Assembly: GCF_038502225.1 (NCBI RefSeq)
Contig: NW_027195501.1
Coordinates: forward strand, 93,501 to 157,500
Length of the DNA: 64,000 nucleotides
Reading direction: 5' to 3'
Origin: Cherax quadricarinatus
Lineage: Eukaryota; Arthropoda; Malacostraca; Decapoda; Parastacidae
Part shown: positions 1-15,000 of the stretch, in pieces
Layout of the letters: every line of letters begins with the position of its first letter
Numbering within the stretch: position 1 is the first letter of the stretch
Notes under the pieces: generated by a model
What the model was told of the DNA's origin: nothing
The model's database searches: none
Seen by the model: only the letters and a program-made list of their open reading frames with translations
Position numbers and translations under genes: made by a program

Positions 1-3000
1 AGTTTAGACACAAAGTTTAGACACAAAGTTTAGACACAAAGTTTAGACACAAAGTTTAGACACAAAGTTTAGACACAAAGTTTAGACACGAAGGTTAGAC
101 ACAAAGTTTAGACACAAAGTTTAGACACAAAGTTTAGACACAAAGTTTAGACACAAAGTTTAGACACAAAGTTTAGACACAAAGTTTAGACACAAAGTTT
201 AGACACAAAGTTTAGACACAAAGTTTAGACACAAAGTTTAGACACAAAGTTTAGACACAAAATTTAGACACAAAGTTTAGACACAAAGTTTAGACACAAA
301 GTTTAGACACAAAGTTTAGACACAAAGTTTAGACACAAAGTTTAGACACAAAGTTTAGACACAAAGTTTAGACACAAAGTTTAGACACAAAGTTTAGACA
401 CAAAGTTTAGACACAAAGTTTAGACACAAAGTTTAGACACAAAGTTTAGACACAAAGTTTAGACACAAAGTTTAGACACAAAGTTTAGACACAAAGTTTA
501 GACACAAAGTTTAGACACAAAGTTTAGACACAAAGTTTAGACACAAAGTTTAGACACAAAGTTTAGACACAAAGTTTAGACACAAAGTTTAGACACAAAG
601 TTTAGACACAAAGTTTAGACACAAAGTTTAGACACAAAGTTTAGACACAAAGTTTAGACACAAAGTTTAGGCACAAAGTATAGACACAAAGTTTAGACAC
701 AAAGTTTAGACACAAAGTTTAGACACAAAGTTTAGACACAAAGTTTAGACACAAAGTTTAGACACAAAGTTTAGACACAAAGTTGAGACACAAAGTTTAG
801 ACACAAAGTTTAGACACAAAGTTTAGACACAAAGTTTAGACACAAAGTTTAGACACAAAGTTTAGACACAAAGTTTAGACACAAAGTTTAGACACAAAGT
901 TTAGACACAAAGTTTAGACACAAAGTTTAGACGCAAAGTTTAGACACAAAGTTTAGACACAAAGTTTAGACACAAATTTTAGACGCAAAGTTTAGACACA
1001 AAGTTTAGACACAAAGTTTAGACACAAAGTTTAGACGCAAAGTTTAGACACAAAGTTCAGACACAAAGTTTAGACACAAAGTTTAGACACAAAGTTTAGA
1101 CACAAAGTTTAGACGCAAAGTTTAGACACAAAGTTTAGACACAAAGTTTAGACACAAAGTTTAGACACAAAGTTTAGACACAAAGTTTAGACACAAAGTT
1201 TAGACACAAAGTTTAGACACAAAGTTTAGACACAAAGTTTAGACACAAAGTTTAGACACAAAGTTTAGACACAAAGTTTAGACACAAAGTTTAGACACAA
1301 AGTTTAGACACAAAGTTTAGACACAAAGTTTAGACACAAAGTTTAGACACAAAGTTTAGACACAAAGTTTAGACACAAAGTTTAGACACAAAGTTTAGAC
1401 ACAAAGTTTAGACACAAAGTTTAGACACAAAGTTTAGACACAAAGTTTAGACACAAAGTTTAGACACAAAGTTTAGACACAAAGTTTAGACACAAAGTTT
1501 AGACACAAAGTTTAGACACAAAGTTTAGACACAAAGTTTAGACACAAAGTTTAGACACAAAGTTTAGACACAAAGTTTAGACACAAAGTTTAGACACAAA
1601 GTTTAGACACAAAGTTTAGACAACAAAGTTTAGACACAAAGTTTAGACACAAAGTTTAGACACAAAGTTTAGACACAAAGTTTAGACACAAAGTTTAGAC
1701 ACAAAGTTTAGACACAAAGTTTAGACACAAAGTTTAGACACAAAGTTTAGACACAAAGTTTAGACACAAAGTTTAGACACAAAGTTTAGACACAAAGTTT
1801 AGACACAAAGTTTAGACACAAAGTTTAGACACAAAGTTTAGACACAAAGTTTAGACACAAAGTTTAGACACAAAGTTTAGACACAAAGTTTAGACACAAA
1901 GTTTAGACACAAAGTTTAGACACAAAGTTTAGACACAAAGTTTAGACACAAAGTTTAGACACAAAGTTTAGACACAAAGTTTAGACACAAAGTTTAGACA
2001 CAAAGTTTAGACACAAAGTTTAGACACAAAGTTTAGACACAAAGTTTAGACACAAAGTTTAGACACAAAGTTTAGACACAAAGTTTAGACACAAAGTTTA
2101 GACACAAAGTTTAGACACAAAGTTTAGACACAAAGTTTAGACACAAAGTTTAGACACAAAGTTTAGACACAAAGTTTAGACACAAAGTTTAGACACAAAG
2201 TTTAGACACAAAGTTTAGACACAAAGTTTAGACACAAAGTTTAGACACAAAGTTTAGACACAAAGTTTAGACACAAAGTTTAGACACAAAGTTTAGACAC
2301 AAAGTTTAGACACAAAGTTTAGACACAAAGTTTAGACACAAAGTTTAGACACAAAGTTTAGACACAAAGTTTAGACACAAAGTTTAGACACAAAGTTTAG
2401 ACACAAAGTTTAGACACAAAGTTTAGACACAAAGTTTAGACACAAAGTTTAGACACAAAGTTTAGACACAAAGTTTAGACACAAAGTTTAGACACAAAGT
2501 TTAGACACAAAGTTTAGACACAAAGTTTAGACACAAAGTTTAGACACAAAGTTTAGACACAAAGTTTAGACACAAAGTTTAGACACAAAGTTTAGACACA
2601 AAGTTTAGACACAAAGTTTAGACACAAAGTTTAGACACAAAGTTTAGACACAAAGTTTAGACACAAAGTTTAGACACAAAGTTTAGACACAAAGTTTAGA
2701 CACAAAGTTTAGACACAAAGTTTAGACACAAAGTTTAGACACAAAGTTTAGACACAAAGTTTAGACACAAAGTTTAGACACAAAGTTTAGACACAAAGTT
2801 TAGACACAAAATTTAGACACAAAGTTTAGACACAAAGTTTAGACACAAAGTTTAGACACAAAGTTTAGACACAAAGTTTAGACACAAAGTTTAGACACAA
2901 AGTTTAGACACAAAGTTTAGACACAAAGTTTAGACACAAAGTTTAGACACAAAGTTTAGACACAAAGTTTAGACACAAAGTTTAGACACAAAGTTTAGAC

Positions 3001-6000
3001 ACAAAGTTTAGACACAAAGTTTAGACACAAAGTTTAGACACAAAGTTTAGACACAAAGTTTAGACACAAATTTTAGACACAAAGTTTAGACACAAAGTTT
3101 AGACACAAAGTTTAGACACAAAGTTTAGACACAAAGTTTAGACACAAAGTTTAGACACAAAGTTTAGACACAAAGTTTAGACACAAAGTTTAGACACAAA
3201 GTTTAGACACAAAGTTTAGACACAAAGTTTAGACACAAAGTTTAGACACAAAGTTTAGACACAAAGTTTAGACACAAAGTTTAGACACAAAGTTTAGACA
3301 CAAAGTTTAGACACAAAGTTTAGACACAAAGTTTAGACACAAAGTTTAGACACAAAGTTTAGACACAAAGTTTAGACACAAAGTTTAGACACAAAGTATA
3401 TACACAAAGTTTAGACACAAAGTTTAGACACAAAGTTTAGACACAAAGTATAGATGCAAAGTTTAGACAAAAAGTTTAGACACAAAGTTTAGACACAAAG
3501 TATAGACACAAAGTTTAGACACAAAGTTTAGACACAAAGTTTAGGCACAAAGTATAGACACAAAGTTTAGACACAAAGTTTAGACACAAAGTTTAGACAC
3601 AAAGTTTAGACACAAAGTTTAGACACATAGTTTAGACAAAAAGTTTAGACACAAAGTTTAGACACAAAGTTTAGACACAAAGTTTAGACACAAAATTTAG
3701 ACACAAAGTTTAGACACAAAGTTTAGACACAAAGTATAGATGCAAAGTTTAGACACAAAGTTTAGACACAAAGTTTAGACACAAAGTATAGACACAAAGT
3801 TTAGACACAAAGTTTAGACACAAAGTTTAGACACAAAGTTTAGGCACAAAGTTTAGACACAAAGTATAGACACAAAGTTTAGACACAAAGTTTAGGCACA
3901 AAGTTTAGACACAAAGTATAGACACAAAGTTTAGATGCAAAGTTTAGACACAAAGTTTAGACACAAAGTTTAGACACGAAGTTTAGACACAAAGTTTAGA
4001 CACAAAGTTTAGACACAAAGTTTAAACACAAAGTTTAGAATCAAAGTTTAGACCCAAAGTTTAGACACAAAGTTTAGACACAAAGTTTAGACACAAAGTT
4101 TACACACAAAGTTTAGACACAAAGTTTAGACACAAAGTTTAGAAGTTTAGACGCAAAGTTTAGACACAAAGTTTAGACACAAAGTTTAGACACAAAGTTT
4201 AGACACAAAGTTTAGACGCAAAGTATAGACACAAAGTTTAGACACAAAGTTTAGGCACAAAGTTTAGACACAAAGTATAGACACAAAGTTTAGATGCAAA
4301 GTTTAGACACAAAGTTTAGACACAAAGTTTAGACACAAAGTTTAGACACAAAGTTTAGACGCAAAGTTTAGACACAAAGTTTAGACACAAAGTTTAGACA
4401 CGAAGTTTAGACACAAAGTTTAGACACAAAGTTTAGACACAAAGTTTAAACACAAAGTTTAGAATCAAAGTTTAGACCCAAAGTTTAGACACAAAGTTTA
4501 GACACAAAGTTTAGACACAAAGTTTACACACAAAGTTTAGACACAAAGTTTAGACACAAAGTTTAGAAGTTTAGACGCAAAGTTTAGACACAAAGTTTAG
4601 ACACAAAGTTTAGACACGAAGTTAAGACACAAAGTTTAGACACAAAGTTTAGACACAAAGTTTAGACACAAAGTTTAGGCACAAAGTATAGACACAAAGT
4701 TTAGACACAAAGTTTAGACACAAAGTTTAGACACAAAGTTTAGACACAAAGTTTAGACACAAAGTTTAGACACAAAGTTTAGACACAAAGTATAGACACA
4801 AAGTTTACACACAAAGTTTACACACAAAGTTTAGACACAAAGTTTAGACACAAAGTTTAGACATAAAGTTTAGACACAAAGTTTAGACACATAGTTTAGA
4901 CAAAAAGTTTAGACACAAAGTTTAGACACAAAGTTTAGACACAAAGTTTAGACACAAAGTTTAGACACAAAGTTTAGACACAAAGTTTAGACACAAAGTT
5001 TAGACACAAAGTTTAGACACAAAGTTTAGACACAAAGTTTAGACACAAAGTTTAGACACAAAGTTTAGACCCAAAGTTTAGACACAAAGTTTAGACACAA
5101 AGTTTAGACACAAAGTTTAGACACAAAGTTTAGACACAAAGTTTAGACACAAAGTTTAGACACAAAGTTTAGACACAAAGTTTAGACACAAAGTTTAGAC
5201 ACAAAGTTTAGACACAAAGTTTAGACACAAAGTTTAGACACAAAGTTTAGACACAAAGTTTAGACACAAAGTTTAGACGCAAAGTTTAGACACAAAGTTT
5301 AGACACAAAGTTTAGACACAAAGTTTAGACACAAAGTTTAGACACAAAGTTTAGACACAAAGTTTAGACACAAAGTTTAGACACAAAGTTTAGACACAAA
5401 GTTTAGACACAAAGTTTAGACACAAAGTTTAGACTCAAAGTTTAGACACAAAGTTTAGACACAAAGTTTAGACACAAAGTTTAGACACAAAGTTTAGACA
5501 CAAAGTTTAGACACAAAGTTTAGACACAAAGTTTAGACACAAAGTATAGACACAAAGTTTAGACACAAAGTTTAGACACAAAGTTTAGACACAAAGTATA
5601 GACACAAAGTTTAGACACAAAGTTTAGACACAAAGTTTAGACACAAAGTTTAGACACAAAGTTTAGACACAAAGTTTAGACACAAAGTTTAGACACAAAG
5701 TTTAGACACAAAGTTTAGACACAAAGTTTAGACACAAAGTTTAGACACAAAGTTTAGACACAAAGTTTAGACACAAAGTTTAGACACAAAGTTTAGACAC
5801 AAAGTTTAGAAGTTTAGACACAAAGTTTAGACACAAAGTTTAGACACAAAGTTTAGACACAAAGTTTAGACACAAAGTTTAGACACAAAGTTTAGACACA
5901 AAGTTTAGACACAAAGTTTAGACACAAAGTTTAGACACAAAGTTTAGACACAAAGTTTAGACACAAAGTTTAGACACAAAGTTTAGACACAAAGTTTAGA

Positions 6001-9000
6001 CACAAAGTTTAGACACAAAGTTTAGACACAAAGTTTAGACACAAAGTTTAGACACAAAGTTTAGACACAAAGTTTAGACACAAAGTTTAGGCACAAAGTT
6101 TAGACACAAAGTTTAGACACAAAGTTTAGACACAAAGTTTAGACACAAAGTTTAGACACAAAGTTTAGACACAAAGTTTAGACACAAAGTTTAGAATCAA
6201 AGTTTAGACACAAAGTTTAGACACAAAGTTTAGAAACAAACTTTAGACACAAAGTTTAGACACAAAGTTTAGACACAAAGTTTAGACACAAAGTTTAGAC
6301 ACAAAGTTTAGACACAAAGTTTAGACACAAAGTTTAGACACAAAGTTTAGACACAAAGTTTAGACACAAAGTTTAGACACAAAGTTTAGACACAAAGTTT
6401 AGACACAAAGTTTAGACACAAAGTTTAGACACAAAGTTTAGACACAAAGTTTAGACACAAAGTTTAGACACAAAGTTTAGACACAAAGTTTAGACACAAA
6501 GTTTAGACACAAAGTTTAGACACAAAGTTTAGACACAAAGTTTAGACACAAAGTTTAGACACAAAGTTTAGACACAAAGTTTAGACACAAAGTTTAGACA
6601 CAAAGTTTAGACACAAAGTTTAGACACAAAGTTTAGACACAAAGTTTAGACACAAAGTTTAGACACAAAGTTTAGACACAAAGTTTAGACACAAAGTTTA
6701 GACACAAAGTTTAGACACAAAGTTTAGACACAAAGTTTAGACACAAAGTTTAGACACAAAGTTTAGACACAAAGTTTAGACACAAAGTTTAGACACAAAG
6801 TTTAGACACAAAGTTTAGACACAAAGTTTAGACACAAAGTTTAGACACAAAGTTTAGACACAAAGTTTAGACACAAAGTTTAGACACAAAGTTTAGACAC
6901 AAAGTTTAGACACAAAGTTTAGACACAAAGTTTAGACACAAAGTTTAGACACAAAGTTTAGACACAAAGTTTAGACACAAAGTTTAGACACAAAGTTTAG
7001 ACACAAAGTTTAGACACAAAGTTTAGACACAAAGTTTAGACACAAAGTTTAGACACAAAGTTTAGACACAAAGTTTAGACACAAAGTTTAGACACAAAGT
7101 TTAGACACAAAGTTTAGACACAAAGTTTAGACACAAAGTTTAGACACAAAGTTTAGACACAAAGTTTAGACACAAAGTTTAGACACAAAGTTTAGACACA
7201 AAGTTTAGACACAAAGTTTAGACACAAAGTTTAGACACAAAGTTTAGACACAAAGTTTAGACACAAAGTTTAGACACAAAGTTTAGACACAAAGTTTAGA
7301 CACAAAGTTTAGACACAAAGTTTAGACACAAAGTTTAGACACAAAGTTTAGACACAAAGTTTAGACACAAAGTTTAGACACAAAGTTTAGACACAAAGTT
7401 TAGACACAAAGTTTAGACACAAAGTTTAGACACAAAGTTTAGACACAAAGTTTAGACACAAAGTTTAGACACAAAGTTTAGACACAAAGTTTAGACACAA
7501 AGTTTAGACACAAAGTTTAGACACAAAGTTTAGACACAAAGTTTAGACACAAAGTTTAGACACAAAGTTTAGACACAAAGTTTAGACACAAAGTTTAGAC
7601 ACAAAGTTTAGACACAAAGTTTAGACACAAAGTTTAGACACAAAGTTTAGACACAAAGTTTAGACACAAAGTTTAGACACAAAGTTTAGACACAAAGTTT
7701 AGACACAAAGTTTAGACACAAAGTTTAGACACAAAGTTTAGACACAAAGTTTAGACACAAAGTTTAGACACAAAGTTTAGACACAAAGTTTAGACACAAA
7801 GTTTAGACACAAAGTTTAGACACAAAGTTTAGACACAAAGTTTAGACACAAAGTTTAGACACAAAGTTTAGACACAAAGTTTAGACACAAAGTTTAGACA
7901 CAAAGTTTAGACACAAAGTTTAGACACAAAGTTTAGACACAAAGTTTAGACACAAAGTTTAGACACAAAGTTTAGACACAAAGTTTAGACACAAAGTTTA
8001 GACACAAAGTTTAGACACAAAGTTTAGACACAAAGTTTAGACATAAAGTTTAGACACAAAGTTTAGACACAAAGTTTAGACACAAAGTTTAGACACAAAG
8101 TTTAGACACAAAGTTTAGACACAAAGTTTAGACATAAAGTTTAGACACAAAGTTTAGACACAAAGTTTAGACACAAAGTTTAGACACAAAGTTTAGACAC
8201 AAAGTTTAGACACAAAGTTTAGACACAAAGTTTAGACACAAAGTTTAGACACAAAGTTTAGACACAAAGTTTAGACACAAAGTTTAGACACAAAGTTTAG
8301 ACACAAAGTTTAGACACAAAGTTTAGACACAAAGTTTAGACACAAAGTTTAGACACAAAGTTTAGACACAAAGTATAGACACAAAGTTTAGACACAAAGT
8401 TTAGACACAAAGTTTAGACACAAAGTTTAGACACAAAGTTTAGACACAAAGTTTAGACACAAAGTTTAGACACAAAGTTTAGACACAAAGTTTAGACACA
8501 AAGTTTAGACACAAAGTTTAGACACAAAGTTTAGACACAAAGTTTAGACACAAAGTTTAGACACAAAGTTTAGACACAAAATTTAGACACAAAGTTTAGA
8601 CACAAAGTTTAGACACAAAGTTTAGACACAAAGTTTAGACACAAAGTTTAGACACAAAGTTTAGACACAAAGTTTAGACACAAAGTTTAGACACAAAGTT
8701 TAGACACAAAGTTTAGACACAAAGTTTAGACACAAAGTTTAGACACAAAGTTTAGACACAAAGTTTAGACACAAAGTTTAGACACAAAGTTTAGACACAA
8801 AGTTTAGACACAAAGATTAGACACAAAGTTTAGACACAAAGTTTAGACACAAAGTTTAGACACAAAGTTTAGACGCAAAGTTTAGAAACAAAGTTTAGAC
8901 ACAAAGTTTAGACACAAAGTTTAGACACAAAGTTTAGACACAAAGTTTAGACACAAAGTTTAGACACAAAGTTTAGACACAAAGTTTAGACACAAAGTTT

Positions 9001-12000
9001 AGACACAAAGTTTAGACACAAAGTTTAGACACAAAGTTTAGACACAAAGTTTAGACACAAAGTTTAGACACAAAGTTTAGGCACAAAGTATAGACACAAA
9101 GTTTAGACACAAAGTTTAGACACAAAGTTTAGACACAATGTTTAGACACAAAGTTTAGGCACAAAGTATAGACACAAAGTTTAGACACAAAGTTTAGACA
9201 CAAAGTTTAGACACAAAGTTTAGACACATAGTTTAGACAAAAAGTTTAGACACAAAGTTTAGACACAAAGTTTAGACACAAAATTTAGACACAAAGTTTA
9301 GACACAAAGTTTAGACACAAAGTTTAGACACAAAGTTTAGACACAAAGTTTAGACGCAAAGTTTAGACGCAAAGTTTAGACACAAAGTTTAGACACAAAG
9401 TTTAGACACAAAGTTTAGACACAAAGTTTAGACACAAAGTTTAGACACAAAGTTTAGACACAAAGTTTAGACACAAAGTTTAGACACAAAGTTTAGACAC
9501 AAAGTTTAGACACAAAGTTTAGACACAAAGTTTAGACACAAAGTTTAGACACAAAGTTTAGACACAAAGTTTAGACACAAAGTTTAGACACAAAGTTTAG
9601 ACACAAAGTTTAGACACAAAGTTTAGACACAAAGTTTAGACACAAAGTTTAGACACAAAGTTTAGACACAAAGTTTAGACACAAAGTTTAGACACAAAGT
9701 TTAGACACAAAGTTTAGACACAAAGTTTAGACACAAAGTTTAGACACAAAGTTTAGACACAAAGTTTAGACACAAAGTTTAGACACAAAGTATAGACACA
9801 AAGTTTAGACACAAAGTTTAGACACAAAGTTTAGACACAAAGTTTAGACACAAAGTTTAGACACAAAGTTTAGACACAAAGTTTAGACACAAAGTTTAGA
9901 CACAAAGTTTAGACACAAAGTTTAGACACAAAGTTTAGACACAAAGTTTAGACACAAAGTTTAGACACAAAGTTTAGACACAAAGTTTAGACACAAAGTT
10001 TAGACACAAAGTTTAGACACAAAGTTTAGACACAAAGTATAGACACAAAGTTTAGACACAAAGTTTAGACACAAAGTTTAGACACAAAGTTTAGACACAA
10101 AGTTTAGACACAAAGTTTAGACACAAAGTTTAGACACAAAGTTTAGACACAAAGTTTAGACACAAAGTTTAGACACAAAGTTTAGACACAAAGTTTAGAC
10201 ACAAAGTTTAGACACAAAGTTTAGACACAAAGTTTAGATGCAAAGTTTAGACACAAAGTTTAGACACAAAGTTTAGACACAAAGTTTAGACACAAAGTTT
10301 AGACACAAAGTTTAGACACAAAGTTTAGACACAAAGTTTAGACACAAAGTTTAGACACAAAGTTTAGACACAAAGTTTAGACACAAAGTTTAGACACAAA
10401 GTTTAGACACAAAGTTTAGACACAAAGTTTAGACACAAAGTTTAAACACAAAGTTTAGACTCAAAGTTTAGACTCAAAGTTTAGACACAAAGTTTAGACA
10501 CAAAGTTTAGACACAAAGTTTAGACACAAAGTTTAGACACAAAGTTTAGACACAAAGTTTAGACACAAAGTTTAGACACAAAGTTTAGACACAAAGTTTA
10601 GACACAAAGTTTAGACACAAAGTTTAGACACAAAGTTTAGACACAAAGTTTAGACACAAAGTTTAGACACAAAGTTTAGACACAAAGTTTAGACACAAAG
10701 TTTAGACACAAAGTTTAGACACAAAGTTTAGACACAAAGTTTAGACACAAAGTTTAGACACAAAGTTTAGACACAAAGTTTAGACACAAAGTTTAGACAC
10801 AAAGTTTAGACACAAAGTTTAGACACAAAGTTTAGACACAAAGTTTAGACACAAAGTTTAGACACAAAGTTTAGACACAAAGTTTAGACACAAAGTTTAG
10901 ACACAAAGTTTAGACACAAAGTTTAGACACAAAGTTTAGACACAAAGTTTAGACACAAAGTTTAGACACAAAGTTTAGACACAAAGTTTAGACGCAAAGT
11001 TTAGACACAAAGTTTAGACTCAAAGTTTAGACTCAAAGTTTAGACACAAAGTTTAGACACAAAGTTTAGACACAAAGTTTAGACACAAAGTTTAGACACA
11101 AAGTTTAGACACAAAGTTTAGACACAAAGTTTAGACACAAAGTTTAGACACAAAGTTTAGACACAAAGTTTAGACACAAAGTTTAGACACAAAGTTTAGA
11201 CACAAAGTTTAGACACAAAGTTTAGACACAAAGTTTAGACACAAAGTTTAGACACAAAGTTTAGACACAAAGTTTAGACACAAAGTTTAGACGCAAAGTT
11301 TAGACACAAAGTTTAGACACAAAGTTTAGACACAAAGTTTAGACACAAAGTTTAGACACAAAGTTTAGACACAAAGTTTAGACACAAAGTTTAGACACAA
11401 AGTTTAGACACAAAGTTTAGACACAAAGTTTAGACACAAAGTTTAGACACAAAGTTTAGACACAAAGTTTAGACACAAAGTTTAGACACAAAGTTTAGAC
11501 ACAAAGTTTAGACACAAAGTTTAGACACAAAGTTTAGACACAAAGTTTAGACACAAAGTTTAGACACAAAGTTTAGACACAAAGTTTAGACGCAAAGTTT
11601 AGACACAAAGTTTAGACACAAAGTTTAGACACAAAGTTTAGACACAAAGTTTAGACACAAAGTTTAGACACAAAGTTTAGACACAAAGTTTAGACGCAAA
11701 GTTTAGACACAAAGTTTAGACACAAAGTTTAGACACAAAGTTTAGACACAAAGTTTAGACACAAAGTTTAGACACAAAGTTTAGACACAAAGTTTAGACA
11801 CAAAGTTTAGACACAAAGTTTAGACACAAAGTTTAGACACAAAGTCTAGACACAAAGTTTAGACACAAAGTTTAGACACAAAGTTTAGACACAAAGTTTA
11901 GACACAAAGTTTAGACACAAAGTTTAGACACAAAGTTTAGACACAAAGTTTAGACACAAAGTTTAGACACAAAGTTTAGACACAAAGTTTAGACACAAAG

Positions 12001-15000
12001 TTTAGACACAAAGTTTAGACACAAAGTTTAGACACAAAGTTTAGACACAAAGTTTAGACACAAAGTTTAGACACAAAGTTTAGACACAAAGTTTAGACAC
12101 AAAGTTTAGAAGTTTAGACACAAAGTTTAGACAAAGTTTAGACACAAAGTTTAGACACAAAGTTTAGACACAAAGTTTAGACACAAAGTATAGACACAAA
12201 GTTTAGACACAAAGTTTAGACACAAAGTTTAGACACAAAGTTTAGACACAAAGTTTAGACAAAAAGTTTAGACACAAAGTTTAGACACAAAGTATAGACA
12301 CAAAGTTTAGACACAAAGTTTAGACACAAAGTTTAGACACAAAGTTTAGACACAAAGTTTAGACACAAAGTTTAGACACAAAGTTTAGACACAAAGTTTA
12401 GACACAAAGTATAGACACAAAGTTTAGACACAAAGTTTAGACACAAAGTTTAGACACAAAGTTTAGACACAAAGTTTAGACACAAAGTTTAGACACAAAG
12501 TTTAGACACAAAGTTTAGACACAAAGTTTAGACACAAAGTATAGACACAAAGTTTAGACACAAAGTTTAGACACAAAGTTTAGACACATAGTTTAGACAA
12601 AAAGTTTAGAAACAAAGTTTAGACACAAAGTTTAGACACAAAGTTTAGACTCAAAGTTTAGACACAAAGTTTAGACACAAAGTTTAGACGCAAAGTTTAG
12701 AAACAAAGTTTAGACACAAAGTTTAGACACAAAGTTTAGACACAAAGTTTAGACACAAAGTTTAGACACAAAGTTTAGACACAAAGTTTAGACTCAAAGT
12801 TTAGACTCAAAGTTTAGACACAAAGTTTAGACACAAAGTTTAGACACAAAGTTTACACACAAAGTTTAGACACAAAGTTTAGACACAAAGTTTAGACACA
12901 AAGTTTAGACACAAAGTATAGACACAAAGTTTAGACACAAAGTTTAGACACAAAGTTTAGACACAAAGTTTAGACACAAAGTTTACACACAAAGTTTAGA
13001 CACAAAGTTTAGACACAAAGTTTAGACACAAAGTTTAGACACAAAGTATAGACACAAAGTTTAGACACAAAGTTTAGACACAAAGTTTAGACACAAAGTT
13101 TAGACACAAAGCTTAGACACAAAGTTTAGACACATAGTTTAGACAAAAAGTTTAGACACAAAGTTTAGACACAAAGTTTAGACACAAAGTTTAGACACAA
13201 AATTTAGACACAAAGTTTAGACACAAAGTTTAGACACAAAGTATAGATGCAAAGTTTAGACACAAAGTTTAGACACAAAGTTTAGACGCAAAGTTTAGAC
13301 ACAAAGTTTAGACACAAAGTTTAGACACAAAGTTTAGACACAAAGTTTAGACACAAAGTTTAGACACAAAGTTTAGACACAAAGTTTAGACACAAAGTTT
13401 AGACACAAAGTTTAGACACAAAGTTTAGACACAAAGTTTAGACACAAAGTTTAGACACAAAGTTTAGACACAAAGTTTAGACACAAAGTTTAGACACAAA
13501 GTTTAGACACAAAGTATAGACACAAAGTTTAGACACAAAGTTTAGACACAAAGTTTAGACACAAAGTTTAGACACAAAGTTTAGACACAAAGTTTAGACA
13601 CAAAGTTTAGACACAAAGTTTAGACACAAAGTATAGACACAAAGTTTAGACACAAAGTTTAGACACAAAGTTTAGACACAAAGTTTAGACACAAAGTTTA
13701 GACACAAAGTTTAGACACAAAGTTTAGACACAAAGTTTAGACACAAAGTTTAGACACAAAGTTTAGACACAAAGTTTAGACACAAAGTATAGACACAAAG
13801 TTTAGACACAAAGTTTAGACACAAAGTTTAGACACAAAGTTTAGACACAAAGTTTAGACACAAAGTTTAGACACAAAGTTTAGACACAAAGTTTAGACAC
13901 AAAGTTTAGACACAAAGTTTAGACACAAAGTTTAGACACAAAGTTTAGACACAAAGTTTAGACACAAAGTTTAGACACAAAGTTTAGACGCAAAGTTTAG
14001 ACGCAAAGTTTAGACACAAAGTTTAGACACAAAGTTTAGACACAAAGTTTAGACACAAAGTTTAGACACAAAGTTTAGACACAAAGTTTAGACACAAAGT
14101 TTAGACACAAAGTTTAGACACAAAGTTTAGACACAAAGTTTAGACACAAAGTTTAGACACAAAGTTTAGACACAAAGTTTAGACGCAAAGTTTAGACACA
14201 AAGTTTAGACGCAAAGTTTAGACACAAAGTTTAGACACAAAGTTTAGACACAAAGTTTAGACGCAAAGTTTAGACACAAAGTTTAGACACAAAGTTTAGA
14301 CACAAAGTTTAGACACAAAGTTTAGACACAAAGTTTAGACTCAAAGTTTAGACACAAAGTTTAGACACAAAGTATAGACACAAAGTTTAGACACAAAGTT
14401 TAGACACAAAGTTTAGACACAAAGTTTAGGCACAAAGTATAGACACAAAGTTTAGACACAAAGTTTAGACACAAAGTTTAGACACAAAGTTTAGACACGA
14501 AGTTTAGACACAAAGTTTAGACACAAAGTTTAGACACAAAGTTTAGACACAAAGTTTAGACACAAAGTTTAGACACGAAGTTTAGACACAAAGTTTAGAC
14601 ACAAAGTTTAGACACAAAGTTTAGACACAAAGTATAGACACAAAGTTTAGACACAAAGTTTAGACACAAAGTTTAGACACAAAGTATAGACACAAAGTTT
14701 AGACACAAAGTTTAGACACAAAGTTTAGACACAAAGTTTAGAAGTTTAGACGCAAAGTTTAGACGCAAAGTTTAGACACAAAGTTTAGACACAAAGTTTA
14801 GACACAAAGTTTAGACACAAAGTTTAGACGCAAAGTTTAGACGCAAAGTTTAGACACAAAGTTTAGACGCAAAGTTTAGACGCAAAGTTTAGACACAAAG
14901 TTTAGACACAAAGTTTAGACACAAAGTTTAGACACAAAGTTTAGACTCAAAGTTTAGACTCAAAGTTTAGACACAAAGTTTAGACACAAAGTTTAGACAC

